Shown here piece after piece: positions 18,601 to 29,900 of a DNA stretch of 64,000 nt; positions within the stretch are counted from its first letter, which is position 1, and each line of letters opens with the position of its first letter. Origin of the DNA: Gramella sp. KN1008 (GTDB lineage Bacteria > Bacteroidota > Bacteroidia > Flavobacteriales > Flavobacteriaceae); assembly GCF_004332155.1 (NCBI RefSeq), contig NZ_SJDV01000001.1, forward strand, positions 620,001-684,000. Direction: 5' to 3'. The translations under genes and the position numbers were made by a program. Under the pieces are notes generated by a model. The model made no database searches. It was given only the letters and a program-made list of their open reading frames with translations, and was not told the origin of the DNA.

Positions 18601-21600
18601 GAAGTAGTTTGTTCGGAAGCGTCATTCCAGAGATACTGATAAGGCTCTCCCGATTCAAAAGGAGTACCGCCCGAAGCAGATACAGAAGCTTCTCCTAATT
18701 CTCCAAAACAAACCGGATTAATTACAGATGTTTCTAAAGTAAGTGGATGAGAGGGCTGATTAATTGTAACGGAGGGAATTTCATAGATTTCTCCATTATA
18801 GTCTTTAACCCATACTGTATAATCTCCGGCATTTAAGTTGTTAAAAACATTCCCGGATTGATAACCTGTGCTTTGACTAGTAATACTATACTGATAAGGA
18901 CTCATTCCACCGGATGCCGTTACATTAATTGTACCTACATTGTCACCATGGCATAGCAGTTCATTAGGGACAGCTTTGGCAAAAAGAGGGGATTCTACAT
19001 ATTCCTGATTACTGGAAGAATAACATTTTGGCTTTGGTTGGCCCTGGCCGCAATTAAATTGTTGGGCGTTATTTGAAAAGGTTAGATAAATATTTTGTAA
19101 AGTAACAATATCACCACAATTATATTCAATTGGTATTGTCCTAGCCGGTTCTGGAATCGCCTGCCTTTCATAAAAACAACCATTTTCAATATAAGTGGTT
19201 ATCTCCCCGGTCTCTAAATTAGTTATGGTGTAAGTTAACTCAGCATATAGAGAGTATCTCGTAGACTGGTTGCCCAGCATAATATAAATATATTTTTGGT
19301 CTGATGTATCACAATTAGAGGAGGTGATCTTATTACCTTCAACATCTCCAACATAGTAGTTGGTTGCAATAAAGTCATTTGACACACAATTTGGACGGTA
19401 GCATTGTCCTACGAATTGAGTATAAGAAAATGTTTGACTAAAGTTTTCAGAATCGGTTACTGTTAAAGTGATAACCTTATTACCAACTTCAGAATAATTT
19501 ACTTCATGAGATCCAGCTCCTGTGGCACTGGAAGGAGTGGCATTATCTCCAAAATCCCAGGAATAGGTATAGGGCCCTATTCCTCCTATTGCAGTTAGAT
19601 TTTCGACTTCAAAATATGAAGTCCTTATAGCATCTTCTTCTTCGCTTGTACATATGGATGTAGGAATAATAGTTGCATCAATAATTTCAACTATTGAGAA
19701 TGCAGTAGTATAACTACAGCCTTTCGCGTCAGTCACAGTTAATTCATAATCACCCGCAGCTAAATTGGTTGCTGTTTTTGTTACTTGGAGTACAGTACTG
19801 CTTTCAGTATTTCTCCATTCGTAAGTATATCCGGGAGTTCCTCCTGTTGCATTGGCTGTAGCAGTTCCCGTGGAAGAACCATAACTGGTGGTTCGGGTTG
19901 TGCTTACCTCAGCCGTTAGTGGAGCGGCTGGTTGGGTGATTTCCACAGAACTGTTCAATACCACTTCACAATCGGTGTAATCCGCATCTCTTATATAAAC
20001 TGTATACGTGCCACTGCTTAAGTTTTGAAGTGTAGTTTCTGATTGCCATGACGTTCCATCTACACTAAATTCGTAGTTCCCGTGCCCTCCTGTTACCTGG
20101 CTCAGGCTTATAGTTCCATCGTTGCCGTCATAACAGCTAACATTCGTCTTACTTATTGAAGCGCTTAATTCAATTGGCTGGCTTACGGAAACAGATTTCT
20201 GTAACGCACAATTCTTCTCATCCTTAACGAAAATTGTATAATTTCCTGCGGAAAGTCCGGTAAAGGTGGTGGAGGTAGTAAAATTAGTATTATCCAGGGA
20301 ATACTGGTAATTGCCATTACCTCCAGACATGTTACCAACTGTAATAGTTCCATCGTTACCTCCAAAGCACGTAGCTTCAGTACTGGTCGGCTCGGTCATA
20401 CTTAAGGCTTCAGGCTCTGTAACCTCGATGGTTTGGATGAATTCACAGTTTTTAGCGTCTCTGATCTTCAGGGTATAGGTACCCGCGGTCAGATTAGTGA
20501 AAGTATTCGATGAACTAAAAGTACTATTACCCAGTGCATAAGAATAATTGCCATTTCCTCCTGAAGGAGTCCCGGCGGTGATCGTTCCGTCATTACCTCC
20601 ATTGCAACTAACTGGAGTGAAAGTTGGTTGTGTGGCGGTCAAAGGTTCGGGTTCAGTGACGGTAATGGTTTCCGTAGCTTCACAACCCTTATTGTCGCGA
20701 ACAGTTATAACATGATCACCGGCAATTAATCCGGTAAATGTTTTGGAAGTTGAGAATGCTCCGCCGTCAATACTATATTCAAATGATGTATTTCCTCCTG
20801 AAACGCTGCCGACCGTAGCAGTACCATCTGAGCCTCCATTACATGAAACAGGAGTGGTAGTGGAACCTGAAAGACTTAATTCATCAGGCTGGGTTACGGT
20901 AATTATTTCGGTAGCTTCACAGCCTTTATTGTCTCTTACTGTAATCGTGTGATTACCTGCGGAAAGACCGGTAAATGTAGTCGCAGTTGTAAAATTTCCA
21001 TCATTGATGCTATATTCAAAATTAGAGTTGCCTCCTGAAACCGTACCAACGCTTACGGTTCCATCGGCCTCCCCGTTACATGAAACGGGAGTGGTAGTGG
21101 AGCCTGAAAGACTTAATACCTCTGGCTGGGTAACAGTAATTATTTCGGTAGCTTCACAGCCTTTATTGTCCCTTACGGTAATAGTATGATTACCTGCGGA
21201 AAGGCCTGAAAATGTATTTGTCGATGAAAAAGTTCCCCCGTCAATGCTATACTCAAATCCTGTATTTCCTCCCGATACGGTCCCTGCAGTAACAGTTCCA
21301 TCTGCTTCTCCGTTACAAGAGACAGGAGTATAGGTGGAGCCTGAAATTGCTAAAACTTCAGGTTGAGTAACTGTAATGGTTTCAGTGCTTTCGCAGGAAT
21401 TGTTATCAAGTACTGTAATGGTATAAGTTCCTGCAGCAATATTTTCGAAAGTTTTAGATGTTTGATAATTCCTCCCGGTTATTTTATACTGATAAGGGGA
21501 GGTCCCTCCGCTTATATCTCCAGCAGTAATAGTTCCGGTATTTTCACCAAAACAATTAGGCTCCACAAATGAAGTGTTCGCAATTTCCAAAGGATCCGGT

Positions 21601-23828
21601 TCTGTTATGGTAACACTTTCCGAGGCCGTGCAACCACTCGCATCTTTGACCGTTACGGTATAGCTTCCCGAAGAAAAGCCAGTGAAAGTCTGTCCAGACT
21701 GATAGTTACGTCCATTTATCTTGTATTCGTAGGGAGCGGTGCCTCCCGTAGCGGTCCCGGCTATTATCTCGCCATCCGAAAGTCCATTACAATTAGGTTC
21801 CACAAATGAAGAGCCGGTTAATGCAAGAGCTTCCGGTTCTGTAATTGTAATAGTTTTAGTTGCAACACAATTATTTGCATCCTTTACATAGATGGTATGA
21901 TCACCTGCGCCAAGACCGTTAAAGTTCTTTCCATTTTGATAGGAGCCATTATTTAGCTTGTATTGATAACCAGAAGTCCCACCAGTAACATCTATAGAAA
22001 TAATGGACCCATCTTTACTGCCTTTACAGGTAGGTTTTGAATAATCTGTGTTATTGATTTTTAATTCATCTGGTTGCGTAATAGTAAGGATCTCGGAGGT
22101 TTCACATCCATTATTATCCCGAACACGGAGAGTGTAGTTTCCCGGAGTCAGACCGCTGAAGGTATTAGATGTCTGCCAGGTAGTTCCATTGATACTGTAT
22201 TGGAAACCAGAATTCCCACCACTGATGGTTCCGGCGGTAATTGTTCCGTTATTTTCACCGTAGCAGGTTACATCTGTTTTGGAAGAGCCTGAAAGGCTTA
22301 GAACATCTGGTTCATTTACGATAATATTTTCTGATGCTTCGCATCCCTCATTGTCACGAACTCTCACTGTATAAGTATTTGCCGTAAGTCCGCTGAAAGT
22401 TTTTGAGGTTTGCCAGGTAGTCCCGTTGATGCTGAATTCATATCCTGAATTACCTCCCGTTACGGTCCCAGCTGTAATTATACCGTTACTCTCGCCATTA
22501 CACAAGACATCAGTAGAAGAAGAGCCTGAAAGGCTTAGAATATCTGGTTCGCTAACGATAACATTTTCTGATGCTTCACATCCCTTGTTATCCCGTACTC
22601 TTATAGTATAAGTATTTGCTGTAAGTCCGCTGAAAGTTTTTGAGGTCTGCCAGGTAGTCCCGTTGATGCTGAATTCATATCCTGAATTACCTCCCGTTAC
22701 GGTCCCAGCTGTAATTGTACCGTTGCTCTCGCCATTACACAAGACATCAGTAGAAGAAGAGCCTGAAAGGCTTAGAACATCTGGTTCGCTAACGATAACA
22801 ATTTCTGATGCTTCACATCCCTTGTTATCCCGTACTCTTACAGTATAAGTATTTGCTGTAAGTCCGCTGAAAGTTTTTGAAGTCTGCCAGGTAGTCCCGT
22901 TGATGCTGAATTCATATCCTGAATTACCTCCCGTTACGGTCCCAGCTGTAATTGTACCGTTGCTCTCGCCATTACACAAGACATCAGTAGAAGAAGAGCC
23001 TGAAAGGCTTAGACCATCTGGTTCGCTCACGATAACATTTTCTGATGCTTCACATCCCTTGTTATCCCGTACTCTTATAGTATAAGTATTTGCTGTAAGT
23101 CCGCTGAAAGTTTTTGAAGTCTGCCAGGTAGTCCCGTTGATGCTGAATTCATATCCTGAATTACCTCCCGTTACGGTCCCAGCTGTAATTGTACCGTTGC
23201 TCTCGCCATTACACAAGACATCAGTAGAAGAAGAGCCTGAAAGGCTTAGACCATCTGGTTCGCTCACGATAACATTTTCTGATGCTTCACATCCCTTGTT
23301 ATCCCGTACTCTTATAGTATAAGTATTTGCTGTAAGTCCGCTGAAAGTTTTTGAAGTCTGCCAGGTAGTCCCGTTGATGCTGAATTCATATCCTGAATTA
23401 CCTCCCGTTACGGTCCCAGCTGTAATTGCGCCGTTACTCTCACCATTACATAAGACATCGGTAGAAGAGGAGCCTGAAATTTGTAATTCGTCCGGTTGAG
23501 TAATTTCAATAGTGATGGATCCTGAATTTCCATCAGTGTCTGAAACCTGTAAAGTATATGTGCCGGAATATAAACCGCTTATATCCTCATTAGAGGATGT
23601 GAAAGATGGTCCAGACCATGAATATGTATAATTTGAATTACCTCCGCTAACAGTCACATTAATTGCCCCATCATTCTCTCCAAAGCATGAAACATGCGTG
23701 AACTCATCAGAAGATACTGTGAGATCTGCAACTGAATTGTTTGTAGAAGCTACTATAAAGCTAAGCGTGAAAACAAGAAGAAGAAATATTAGTCCCCCGG
23801 TTCTCACCGATGAGGTAATTTTATTCAT
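15624..23828 (-). CDS. Giant SprB-repeat surface protein with LamG domain and T9SS type A sorting domain
   Basis: A 2734-residue protein predicted to be exported by the T9SS to the cell surface. A signal peptide ends near residue 27 (FTLSFIVAS). Residues about 33-1360 are some 17 SprB-type repeats of about 75-80 residues with the signature CNGxxxGTIT...GGNxxYxYSI...GLxAGxYTxxVxDxxGC; units 2-6 are near identical at the DNA level. A PKD-like domain (about 1396-1463), a Cys-rich domain of unknown type (about 1476-1606), two more SprB units (about 1623-1776) and an Ig-like unit follow. Then come a LamG/concanavalin-like domain (about 1863-2013), a long module shared with the neighbouring giant gene (about 2027-2610) and a type A C-terminal sorting domain (about 2650-2734, ending SKKIIIKE). 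An adhesin or gliding-type filament is likely; the ligand is unknown. No SprF/PorP partner is adjacent. Confidence 0.93.
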   Translation of the reverse strand: MNKITSSVRTGGLIFLLLVFTLSFIVASTNNSVADLTVSSDEFTHVSCFGENDGAINVTVSGGNSNYTYSWSGPSFTSSNEDISGLYSGTYTLQVSDTDGNSGSITIEITQPDELQISGSSSTDVLCNGESNGAITAGTVTGGNSGYEFSINGTTWQTSKTFSGLTANTYTIRVRDNKGCEASENVIVSEPDGLSLSGSSSTDVLCNGESNGTITAGTVTGGNSGYEFSINGTTWQTSKTFSGLTANTYTIRVRDNKGCEASENVIVSEPDGLSLSGSSSTDVLCNGESNGTITAGTVTGGNSGYEFSINGTTWQTSKTFSGLTANTYTVRVRDNKGCEASEIVIVSEPDVLSLSGSSSTDVLCNGESNGTITAGTVTGGNSGYEFSINGTTWQTSKTFSGLTANTYTIRVRDNKGCEASENVIVSEPDILSLSGSSSTDVLCNGESNGIITAGTVTGGNSGYEFSINGTTWQTSKTFSGLTANTYTVRVRDNEGCEASENIIVNEPDVLSLSGSSKTDVTCYGENNGTITAGTISGGNSGFQYSINGTTWQTSNTFSGLTPGNYTLRVRDNNGCETSEILTITQPDELKINNTDYSKPTCKGSKDGSIISIDVTGGTSGYQYKLNNGSYQNGKNFNGLGAGDHTIYVKDANNCVATKTITITEPEALALTGSSFVEPNCNGLSDGEIIAGTATGGTAPYEYKINGRNYQSGQTFTGFSSGSYTVTVKDASGCTASESVTITEPDPLEIANTSFVEPNCFGENTGTITAGDISGGTSPYQYKITGRNYQTSKTFENIAAGTYTITVLDNNSCESTETITVTQPEVLAISGSTYTPVSCNGEADGTVTAGTVSGGNTGFEYSIDGGTFSSTNTFSGLSAGNHTITVRDNKGCEATEIITVTQPEVLSLSGSTTTPVSCNGEADGTVSVGTVSGGNSNFEYSINDGNFTTATTFTGLSAGNHTITVRDNKGCEATEIITVTQPDELSLSGSTTTPVSCNGGSDGTATVGSVSGGNTSFEYSIDGGAFSTSKTFTGLIAGDHVITVRDNKGCEATETITVTEPEPLTATQPTFTPVSCNGGNDGTITAGTPSGGNGNYSYALGNSTFSSSNTFTNLTAGTYTLKIRDAKNCEFIQTIEVTEPEALSMTEPTSTEATCFGGNDGTITVGNMSGGNGNYQYSLDNTNFTTSTTFTGLSAGNYTIFVKDEKNCALQKSVSVSQPIELSASISKTNVSCYDGNDGTISLSQVTGGHGNYEFSVDGTSWQSETTLQNLSSGTYTVYIRDADYTDCEVVLNSSVEITQPAAPLTAEVSTTRTTSYGSSTGTATANATGGTPGYTYEWRNTESSTVLQVTKTATNLAAGDYELTVTDAKGCSYTTAFSIVEIIDATIIPTSICTSEEEDAIRTSYFEVENLTAIGGIGPYTYSWDFGDNATPSSATGAGSHEVNYSEVGNKVITLTVTDSENFSQTFSYTQFVGQCYRPNCVSNDFIATNYYVGDVEGNKITSSNCDTSDQKYIYIMLGNQSTRYSLYAELTYTITNLETGEITTYIENGCFYERQAIPEPARTIPIEYNCGDIVTLQNIYLTFSNNAQQFNCGQGQPKPKCYSSSNQEYVESPLFAKAVPNELLCHGDNVGTINVTASGGMSPYQYSITSQSTGYQSGNVFNNLNAGDYTVWVKDYNGEIYEIPSVTINQPSHPLTLETSVINPVCFGELGEASVSASGGTPFESGEPYQYLWNDASEQTTSTATGLSAGEYTITVIDANGCQAIKTVTLTQPEELTVAETGEDQIFGCGFNTTNLEANTPVTGSGEWTIVSGTGGTITEPSNPNSEFTGTNGSYTLRWTISHPDGTCASTSEMTVTFAADCSTLDFDGVDDHVLMGDNYPLSSGSFSIEVWVKPKSVSGVRTVLSKRDYSNINNGGFDLIINNGAPTFRWGSNSVSTSSKVSTDRWYHLAVIYKNSSIELYVDGIRVGNSSASNPASTSAPFLLGGIYDSTNPDVPRNYFHGWMEELRIWNVALSVNQLRFMMNQRIVSNGGKTKGEVLPMDVPEFLSWSNLKGYYRLMANEISNGETPDIANNKVNGILRNIQTSQENTAPLPYISNQNGSWRNTNTWLRPTVWDVPNGIGINGEYINWNIARISHDINSTAQDIYMLGLLSESGELTMDGNVSSETGHALTITHYLDLDGIIDLEGESQLVQTEGSILDENSIGYLDRDQQGTANSFNYNYWSSPVSIQGAANNYGYQIASILKDGTNPTSPAPLSFDYWYEYADYNYSGGKRISTYWLWTFRGAADEYVEWHQISETDPLLAGEGYTMKGTSGSASIDTPQNYVFRGKPNNGNILLSISAGENRLVGNPYPSAIDAEEFIRDNLKDVNGGRNSSNIFNGAVYFWDHFGPQNSHYLEEYVGGYGVFNLSGGIPAVSTDERIDATGQTSTNTPGRYIPVAQGFFVNAVLDDGIGNYSVSGGDIIFKNSQRAFVKESTNDSQFLSQINPTKSQVKQAKYTKDSRYKIRLHFASPKGYHREILVTADANTSNDFDLGYDAPLIEDNAEDMYWLINDSEFVIQAVPNFNYDQVLPIGMKISKEGKFSIDIKELENFSDVNIYLHDKKEDTYHNLLKGTFEAEASPGYINDRYEIVFKKPTTEEKEEIPSTTDAPEIYVDYLRNTKEVILTNPDLIEIEHVELFSMNGQIIRSFENIPTRKTISLEMDRPLSSAIYIVKVHSRDRSLSKKIIIKE
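22288..23472 (-). repeat. Five near-identical 237-bp tandem repeats inside the SprB-type gene
   Basis: The landmark GATGCTGAATTC recurs at 22428, 22665, 22902, 23139 and 23376, exactly 237 bases apart. This equals 79 codons, one SprB unit. The copies differ by only a few bases, mostly in the linker codons (VSEPDGLSL, VSEPDVLSL, VSEPDILSL). The block edges are approximate. The period keeps the frame, so unit gain or loss by recombination would change length without breaking the protein. Confidence 0.95.
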
Positions 23829-23986
23829 AGGCTACCAATGAATTTGATTTTCATCGGTAAAAATACACATAAAATCGATAAACGGTATAAAAAAGACTAA
23901 AAATTTTACAATAACTGGCTTTAATTCAGTTTAATAGCTTTATTTAACGATTATCTGTTTATATAAGTAAGAAAAATCTTTCAGTA

Positions 23987-26900
23987 CTAATTGACTATGA
24001 TCTTTTTATTGCTTACTGCATTCTCGCTGAATACTTTGATTATGTATACTCCGGCTCTAACCGGGCGCATTCCAAGCAATATCTCTCTTTGAGATGGGAA
24101 TTCGTCAAATTCCTGAACTAATTTCCCGTTCATATCAAAGATCATTACTTTGGAGACATCCAGCATACTTTCGTTAGCAATCATTATTTCTTTTCTGTTA
24201 TTGCTATAACTGATTCCCACCCCGTCAATCACAGGTAGTGTGCCTGGATCCGCAATGTCAGGATCTAGAGCTGCTTTAAAGAATACAAGTTCGAACCTGT
24301 CCTTTATTTCTCCAGTATCAGAAGTTCCCACATAGGCTTCATCCAAGATGTCATGAATTGAATCCAGTTTTTTATCCTTTAAATAAATTTGTTTGTCTGC
24401 AGGCCAGTTCTCGGTACTATCTATCTTAACGGTGAACTGCCCTTCAGCCTGAGTTTTAATTGCCAGTGGAAGTACCTGGTCCTTTTCGAAATCCGGAACT
24501 GCCTGAATAACATAAGGACTATTGTTCACCAACCAGTACATATCTTCAGCATTATTCTCAATAAGTGGAGCATCATATCCCAGGTCAAAATTATTAGAGG
24601 TATTTGGATCCCGGGTCACAAGTATCTGCCGGTGATATCCGGCAGGTGACTGGAATTTTAATCTGATTTTAGCTCTATCGTCTTCTGAAGATCGTGTTGA
24701 AGAAGTCTGGCTGGATTTGAACCTGTCTTCATGAATTAAGAAAATGGAAGGATCACCATTATTTTCTCTTTTGTAAACTCGCTGACTATTTTTAAAAGAG
24801 ATACTTCCTCCATCAATAGTGATTCCTACATTGGTCATTGCCTCATCTGTAGTGCTATTTAAAAAGAAGCCCTGAGCCACAGGAATATATCTTTGGGGTA
24901 TTTTAGAGCTTTCATCCATCGTTGCATTTATCCTCTCATCAACAGAAATAGCTTTTACTCCTCCTGCAAGTGTGTAGGTAGCATAACCTCCTATATATTC
25001 TTCTAAAAGATGGGTCTGATTTGCAAAATGATCCCATAGGTAGATCACTCCATTAAAGACATTTTGAGTATTTCTTCCACCTGAAACATCTTTCAGGTTG
25101 TCTTTGATGAATTCATATGCATCAATAGAAGATGGATAAGGGTTTCCAACAAGATAGTTTTGATTGGCACCAATAGATAAATTAATTGTGCCATTATGAG
25201 GTTTGCCTCTAAACACATAGTTCTGGAATAGACCCAACCCTACTGTTCCATCGGTTCCTTTCATTGAATAACCTGAACCGGTATATGCTGTTCCATCTTC
25301 TCCCAAGTGTGTCCAGTCACCGTAAATATCGGCTTCTCCACCTCTGAAGTCCCAGATCCAGTAAGAGCTTATTGTAATAGGATTGGTTTTTGCTCCATCA
25401 GCTGCAAATTCCCATAAGTTAAAATTAATTGACTGCGGATTTCCAGAAATTGTGCCGTCAAGTAATACGGAATTTAAAACGTATCCGGAATTATTGGCTG
25501 AACCCTGTACACTAACAGGACTACTCCAATAATTGTAATTGAAACTACTAAGTCTTCCCTGTTGATCTCTTTCCAACCAGCCGTTACTGTTTTCCTCAAG
25601 TATACTGCCTTCGTCCTGCAATAATTGAGATTCTCCCACCAGATCCATATTTCCGTCGAGCCATAAATAATGTGTAACTCTGATAAATTGCCCGGCATTA
25701 GTTTCATCCATGGGGCCAGCCGGATTTGCAATAGTTAATTCTTTACCCACCGTCTCCGACTTTAAACCAAGAACCGTAATATCTTTTGCCTGTGAGGTGA
25801 TATCATGGAAGGTCCTCACAATATTCCACTCAATAGGATCACCATTTACCCCATTTGCATTTGGGATATCCCATACTGTTGGTCTTAACCAGGTACTGAC
25901 ACTGGTCCATGGGCCGTCGACTCCAGATAAATATGGTAAAGGAGCAGTATTCTGCTGGTTCGTTGTCATATTGTTCAATGTCGCCGGAACGGAATTTAAA
26001 GCCAGGTCTGGCGTTAATCCATTGGCAGGCATAAGAGAAGCATCAAATGTTTCCAAATTGGCTGGATCGGGGTCCGAAGAAATTAATCTATAATATCCTG
26101 CAAGATCTGAATATGCCAGTCCACCAGGAACAGGCATAGGAATTTCCATTCCCATATTAGCTTCATTCTGCAGATGCTGGTTCATCATAAACTGGATTTG
26201 TTCCTGAGTGATCTCTGTGTTCCAGATTCTCACCTCTTCGATCCAGCCAGAGAAATAATTAGTGGGAATACCGGTATTGATATCTCCGCTAGCTCCTATA
26301 AGCAAAGGAGCTGTGCTGTTAGTTGCGGCAGAACCGGTGGTTCTGTCTACGACTTTTATTCCGTCTATATAGAGGGTGGCTGAAGTACCATTAAAACTTA
26401 CAGCAATATGATACCACCTGTCATTTATATCAATGGCCTGAGAGGATGTTAGAACCCCACCATTCCATCTGAATACAGGTTTACCATTATTTAGTTCGAG
26501 TTCATATCCATCACCACCATTATGCTGATCCCTTTTAGAGATAATCGTTCCGTTTCCGCTTTCCGGTCTCACCCAGGCTTCAAGGCTATAGAATCCGGTA
26601 TAATTAGTACCTGCGTCTACATAATCATCTACTCCATCAAAATCAAGGGCAAAACATTCTTCTATAAGTATAGGAACTTCATTCATTACCGGTGGACAAC
26701 CGGTATTCTCAATTAGTAAGTCGTTTTCGTCAACCGCAGTTGGTGTGAGGGTCCATTTGAAAGTATAAGATCCGAAAGTATCTGGTATAAAGACAGCATT
26801 AGGATCGTTTATGGCTGCCAGGTTATCATTCTCATTAGTCAAATGACTTTCTGAGAAGGTATAGTCTGCCGGACCTGTGATTTCCCATTGGCCGGTATAG

Positions 26901-29900
26901 CCATCAAGAGTGGGATAAGAAGTTATTTCACCCTGGAAGGCTCCGATAACCGAAGCCGAAAGAATTATGGAATTAGAACCACATTCGCCTTCCTCAGCGG
27001 TTGTAGTTACAGTATATTCATCAAAGGCAAAAACTTTTACAGATTTGGCATGCTCCGTTACAGGGCATGATTCTCCATTAGAATTATATACTAGAGTGGT
27101 CTTAAATTCAAATGTATTCCATCCTATTAATGTGGGGATCCATGTTTCGGTATTACTTGTACCAATTATTACCGGGTTGTCAGGATCTGTATAATCTGTC
27201 CACACCTGAGAAGCGCCTTGTGGCCCATCGGCAAAATCAATATTATCGATAGCCCATACATCTCCTATTTGGCTGCCCTGGTAATTAAACCTTATTCTCA
27301 AATTAGTTTCACCTAAATAAGGGCCCAGATCAAGTTCAATTTTATTTTCTGGTCGATCCTCTACTGTACCTAGGGCAAAATCAGCAAAATTACCACTTGT
27401 AATTCCTTCTTCTGAATCAGCAGGAACACCTCTAACATATAGCGGTGTTTGCTCATATGTAGCACCGCCATCTGTAGATATTTCCACACTTATATAAGCA
27501 CCTGGAGTCAAATTATATGCCTGGTCAAATGTTAGAAGGGCTGCATCCATATCATCAATACCAAATACAGGCGTCTCAATGGTAGAATTATTTCCACTAG
27601 AAACCACTCCAAATCCCTTATTTCCATCCTGGATCCCGGTTGCCCAAAAAACATCTTGATAATTATAAGGAGAGGTTAGTTCGGCTGTTGTCAGAGGGTG
27701 ATCCGTAGCTCTTTTCCACCTGTCTGGCCTGGTATTGTTAGCGTCAGTATCAAATCCAACTACGTCTCCTTCCAGGGTTACTCGCCAGCCGTTGTTGGTA
27801 ATACCGGCGTTATCAAATAATCCATCTTCAGATATTGTGCTTCCGCTTGTATACCCTGATTCGGCAGTTAATCTTACTTCATCTCCAAAACAGATGACAT
27901 CGGGATCAACGGTAACGGGTTCCGGAAGAATTTCAGAAGAGATTATAGATAGTATGGCAGTTTCTGAATATACCGGATCAGGACATGCCCCACTAGTTAT
28001 CTCAACTCGAAAAACTGTGCTTCTGTCTCCAATTAGACTTTCTATTTTACCGGCAGATAAAACATCTCCCTGGAAGGTTTCTCCATTTTCAATAATAGTG
28101 GTCCAGGTGGTCTGATTGCTTGCTCTGTATTCCCATTTTTCTATGCTTCCTGTAATTCCGGTAAGCTGTATATCTACAGCATAACCAGGATCTTGCACTT
28201 CACATATACTAAAAATTCTTCCTACACCTACCCAGTTTAACTCTCCACCCTCAGGTAGTGGATCAACACCAATAGAAATTTCTTCTGAATTTGCTTCATT
28301 ACAAACCCCGCTTTTTACAACAGCTCTATAAGTCGATGCAACCGTATAATTCTCAATAGTAAGGATTTCTGAAGTTTCATCTATAGTGGTCCAGGAGGCA
28401 CCATTGTCTACAGATTGTTCCCATCTTTGAATTTCACCTATATAATCTGATAATGTAATAGAGCCTGATCCGTCAATACAAATTGAAGATGGCCCGGATA
28501 GCAGACCTCCTTCTGAAGGAGGATCTACTTGTACTTCAATTTCTGCTGAATTTACACAACCGTTACTATCTGTTCCTATTACAGTATAAGTTGTATTAAT
28601 AGTGGGAGAAACACTAATATCGGCACTCGTTCCAATTTCTGTTTCACCTTCCATCCAGATGTAAGACGTGGCACCTCCGGCTCGCAAAGTTGTAGAATTT
28701 CCTTCGCAAATAATTTCATCGTCATTTGAAGCGGTTACTTCCGGAAGAGCATTTACCGTTACACTAATTTCTACAAGATCGCTTTCACACTCATTTGGCA
28801 GAGTTTGACTTACATAATAAATAATTGGCGATGAAGTGACAGTTTGGGTATCCGGAGTAGGAGCCGTATTTCCAATGAAATTCGAATCCGCATCATACCA
28901 GTTTAAGGTAGCGTCGCTAACTGGAGTGGCGCTCAGTGGTTCGGCAGTTGAATTATGGCATAAACTAACGCTTGCCTCAGTTTCTGGAACTGCCGGTTTT
29001 TCTTTGACTATAACTTTTACAGGAACGCGATTGCTTTCGCACACATCCGGAGTCTGGGTGACCCAGTAGGTGGTTTCACCAAAGTCGTCTGTAGATGGTG
29101 TAGGGTTAATTGGATAACCAGAAGTATCTGTGAATAGGTCATCTCCTGTTTCGGAAGCATACCATTTTAGATTGGTTCCGCTTATTACGCTCAATGGTTC
29201 AGGTGTATCAAACTGGCAATAAGTGATATCTTCAACTTGTGGGTCGTCCGGGAATTGATTAATCCTTAAATAGAATGTGTTTGAAGTAGCAGTTGAACAA
29301 CTGAATCCATCAGGGCCAGTTATTTGAACCTGATAATTTCCATTATAAGCATCGTCATTCCCAATATTTGAGATTACAAGCGAGCCTTCGTAAACCCCAT
29401 TTCCATCCCTGGTAGGTGGATCAAAAGTAAGATCTGGATCTGAATTGATATCGAGTGGGTTCCCATCCTTTAACCAGGCGAAGCTGAGTTCTGCACCGTT
29501 CGCATGGGCGATAAAGTCAAAGATAGCTTCAGATAGACCATCCCCACACACGCTTACATCCCTGGCTGGTGCGGTTATCACAATATTTTCGTCCACGTTT
29601 ATTGTAACGGTTTCGGAAGTAACGAGGGAACAGGAATCGGCTCCGGATACTTCTACATAATAACTACCTGCATTAGATGAGGTGGTATTACTGAAGGATA
29701 AGGTAGGGGAGTTTGGACCTACTGGAGCTCCTTCTTTATACCACTGGTAGTTTAAATTATCTCCTGAAGCCACCACTGATAATTCTGAAGGTTCTGTAGA
29801 ACATACCCCAACATTTGAAGGTTGTGTGGTAATTAGCGGTTCTTTATTTACAGAAACGTTGAGATCATAAGAGACTGAAGGACAATTTCCGGCAGGATCT

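Noticed and set aside
22426..23322. Four nearly identical 61-residue plus-strand frames spaced 237 bases apart
   Set aside because: They are antisense shadows of the tandem repeats in the SprB-type gene, with the same period and no start signals.
22288..23472. Regular direct repeats that could suggest a CRISPR array
   Set aside because: The period is 237 bases, the units are contiguous without spacers and they encode a protein repeat.
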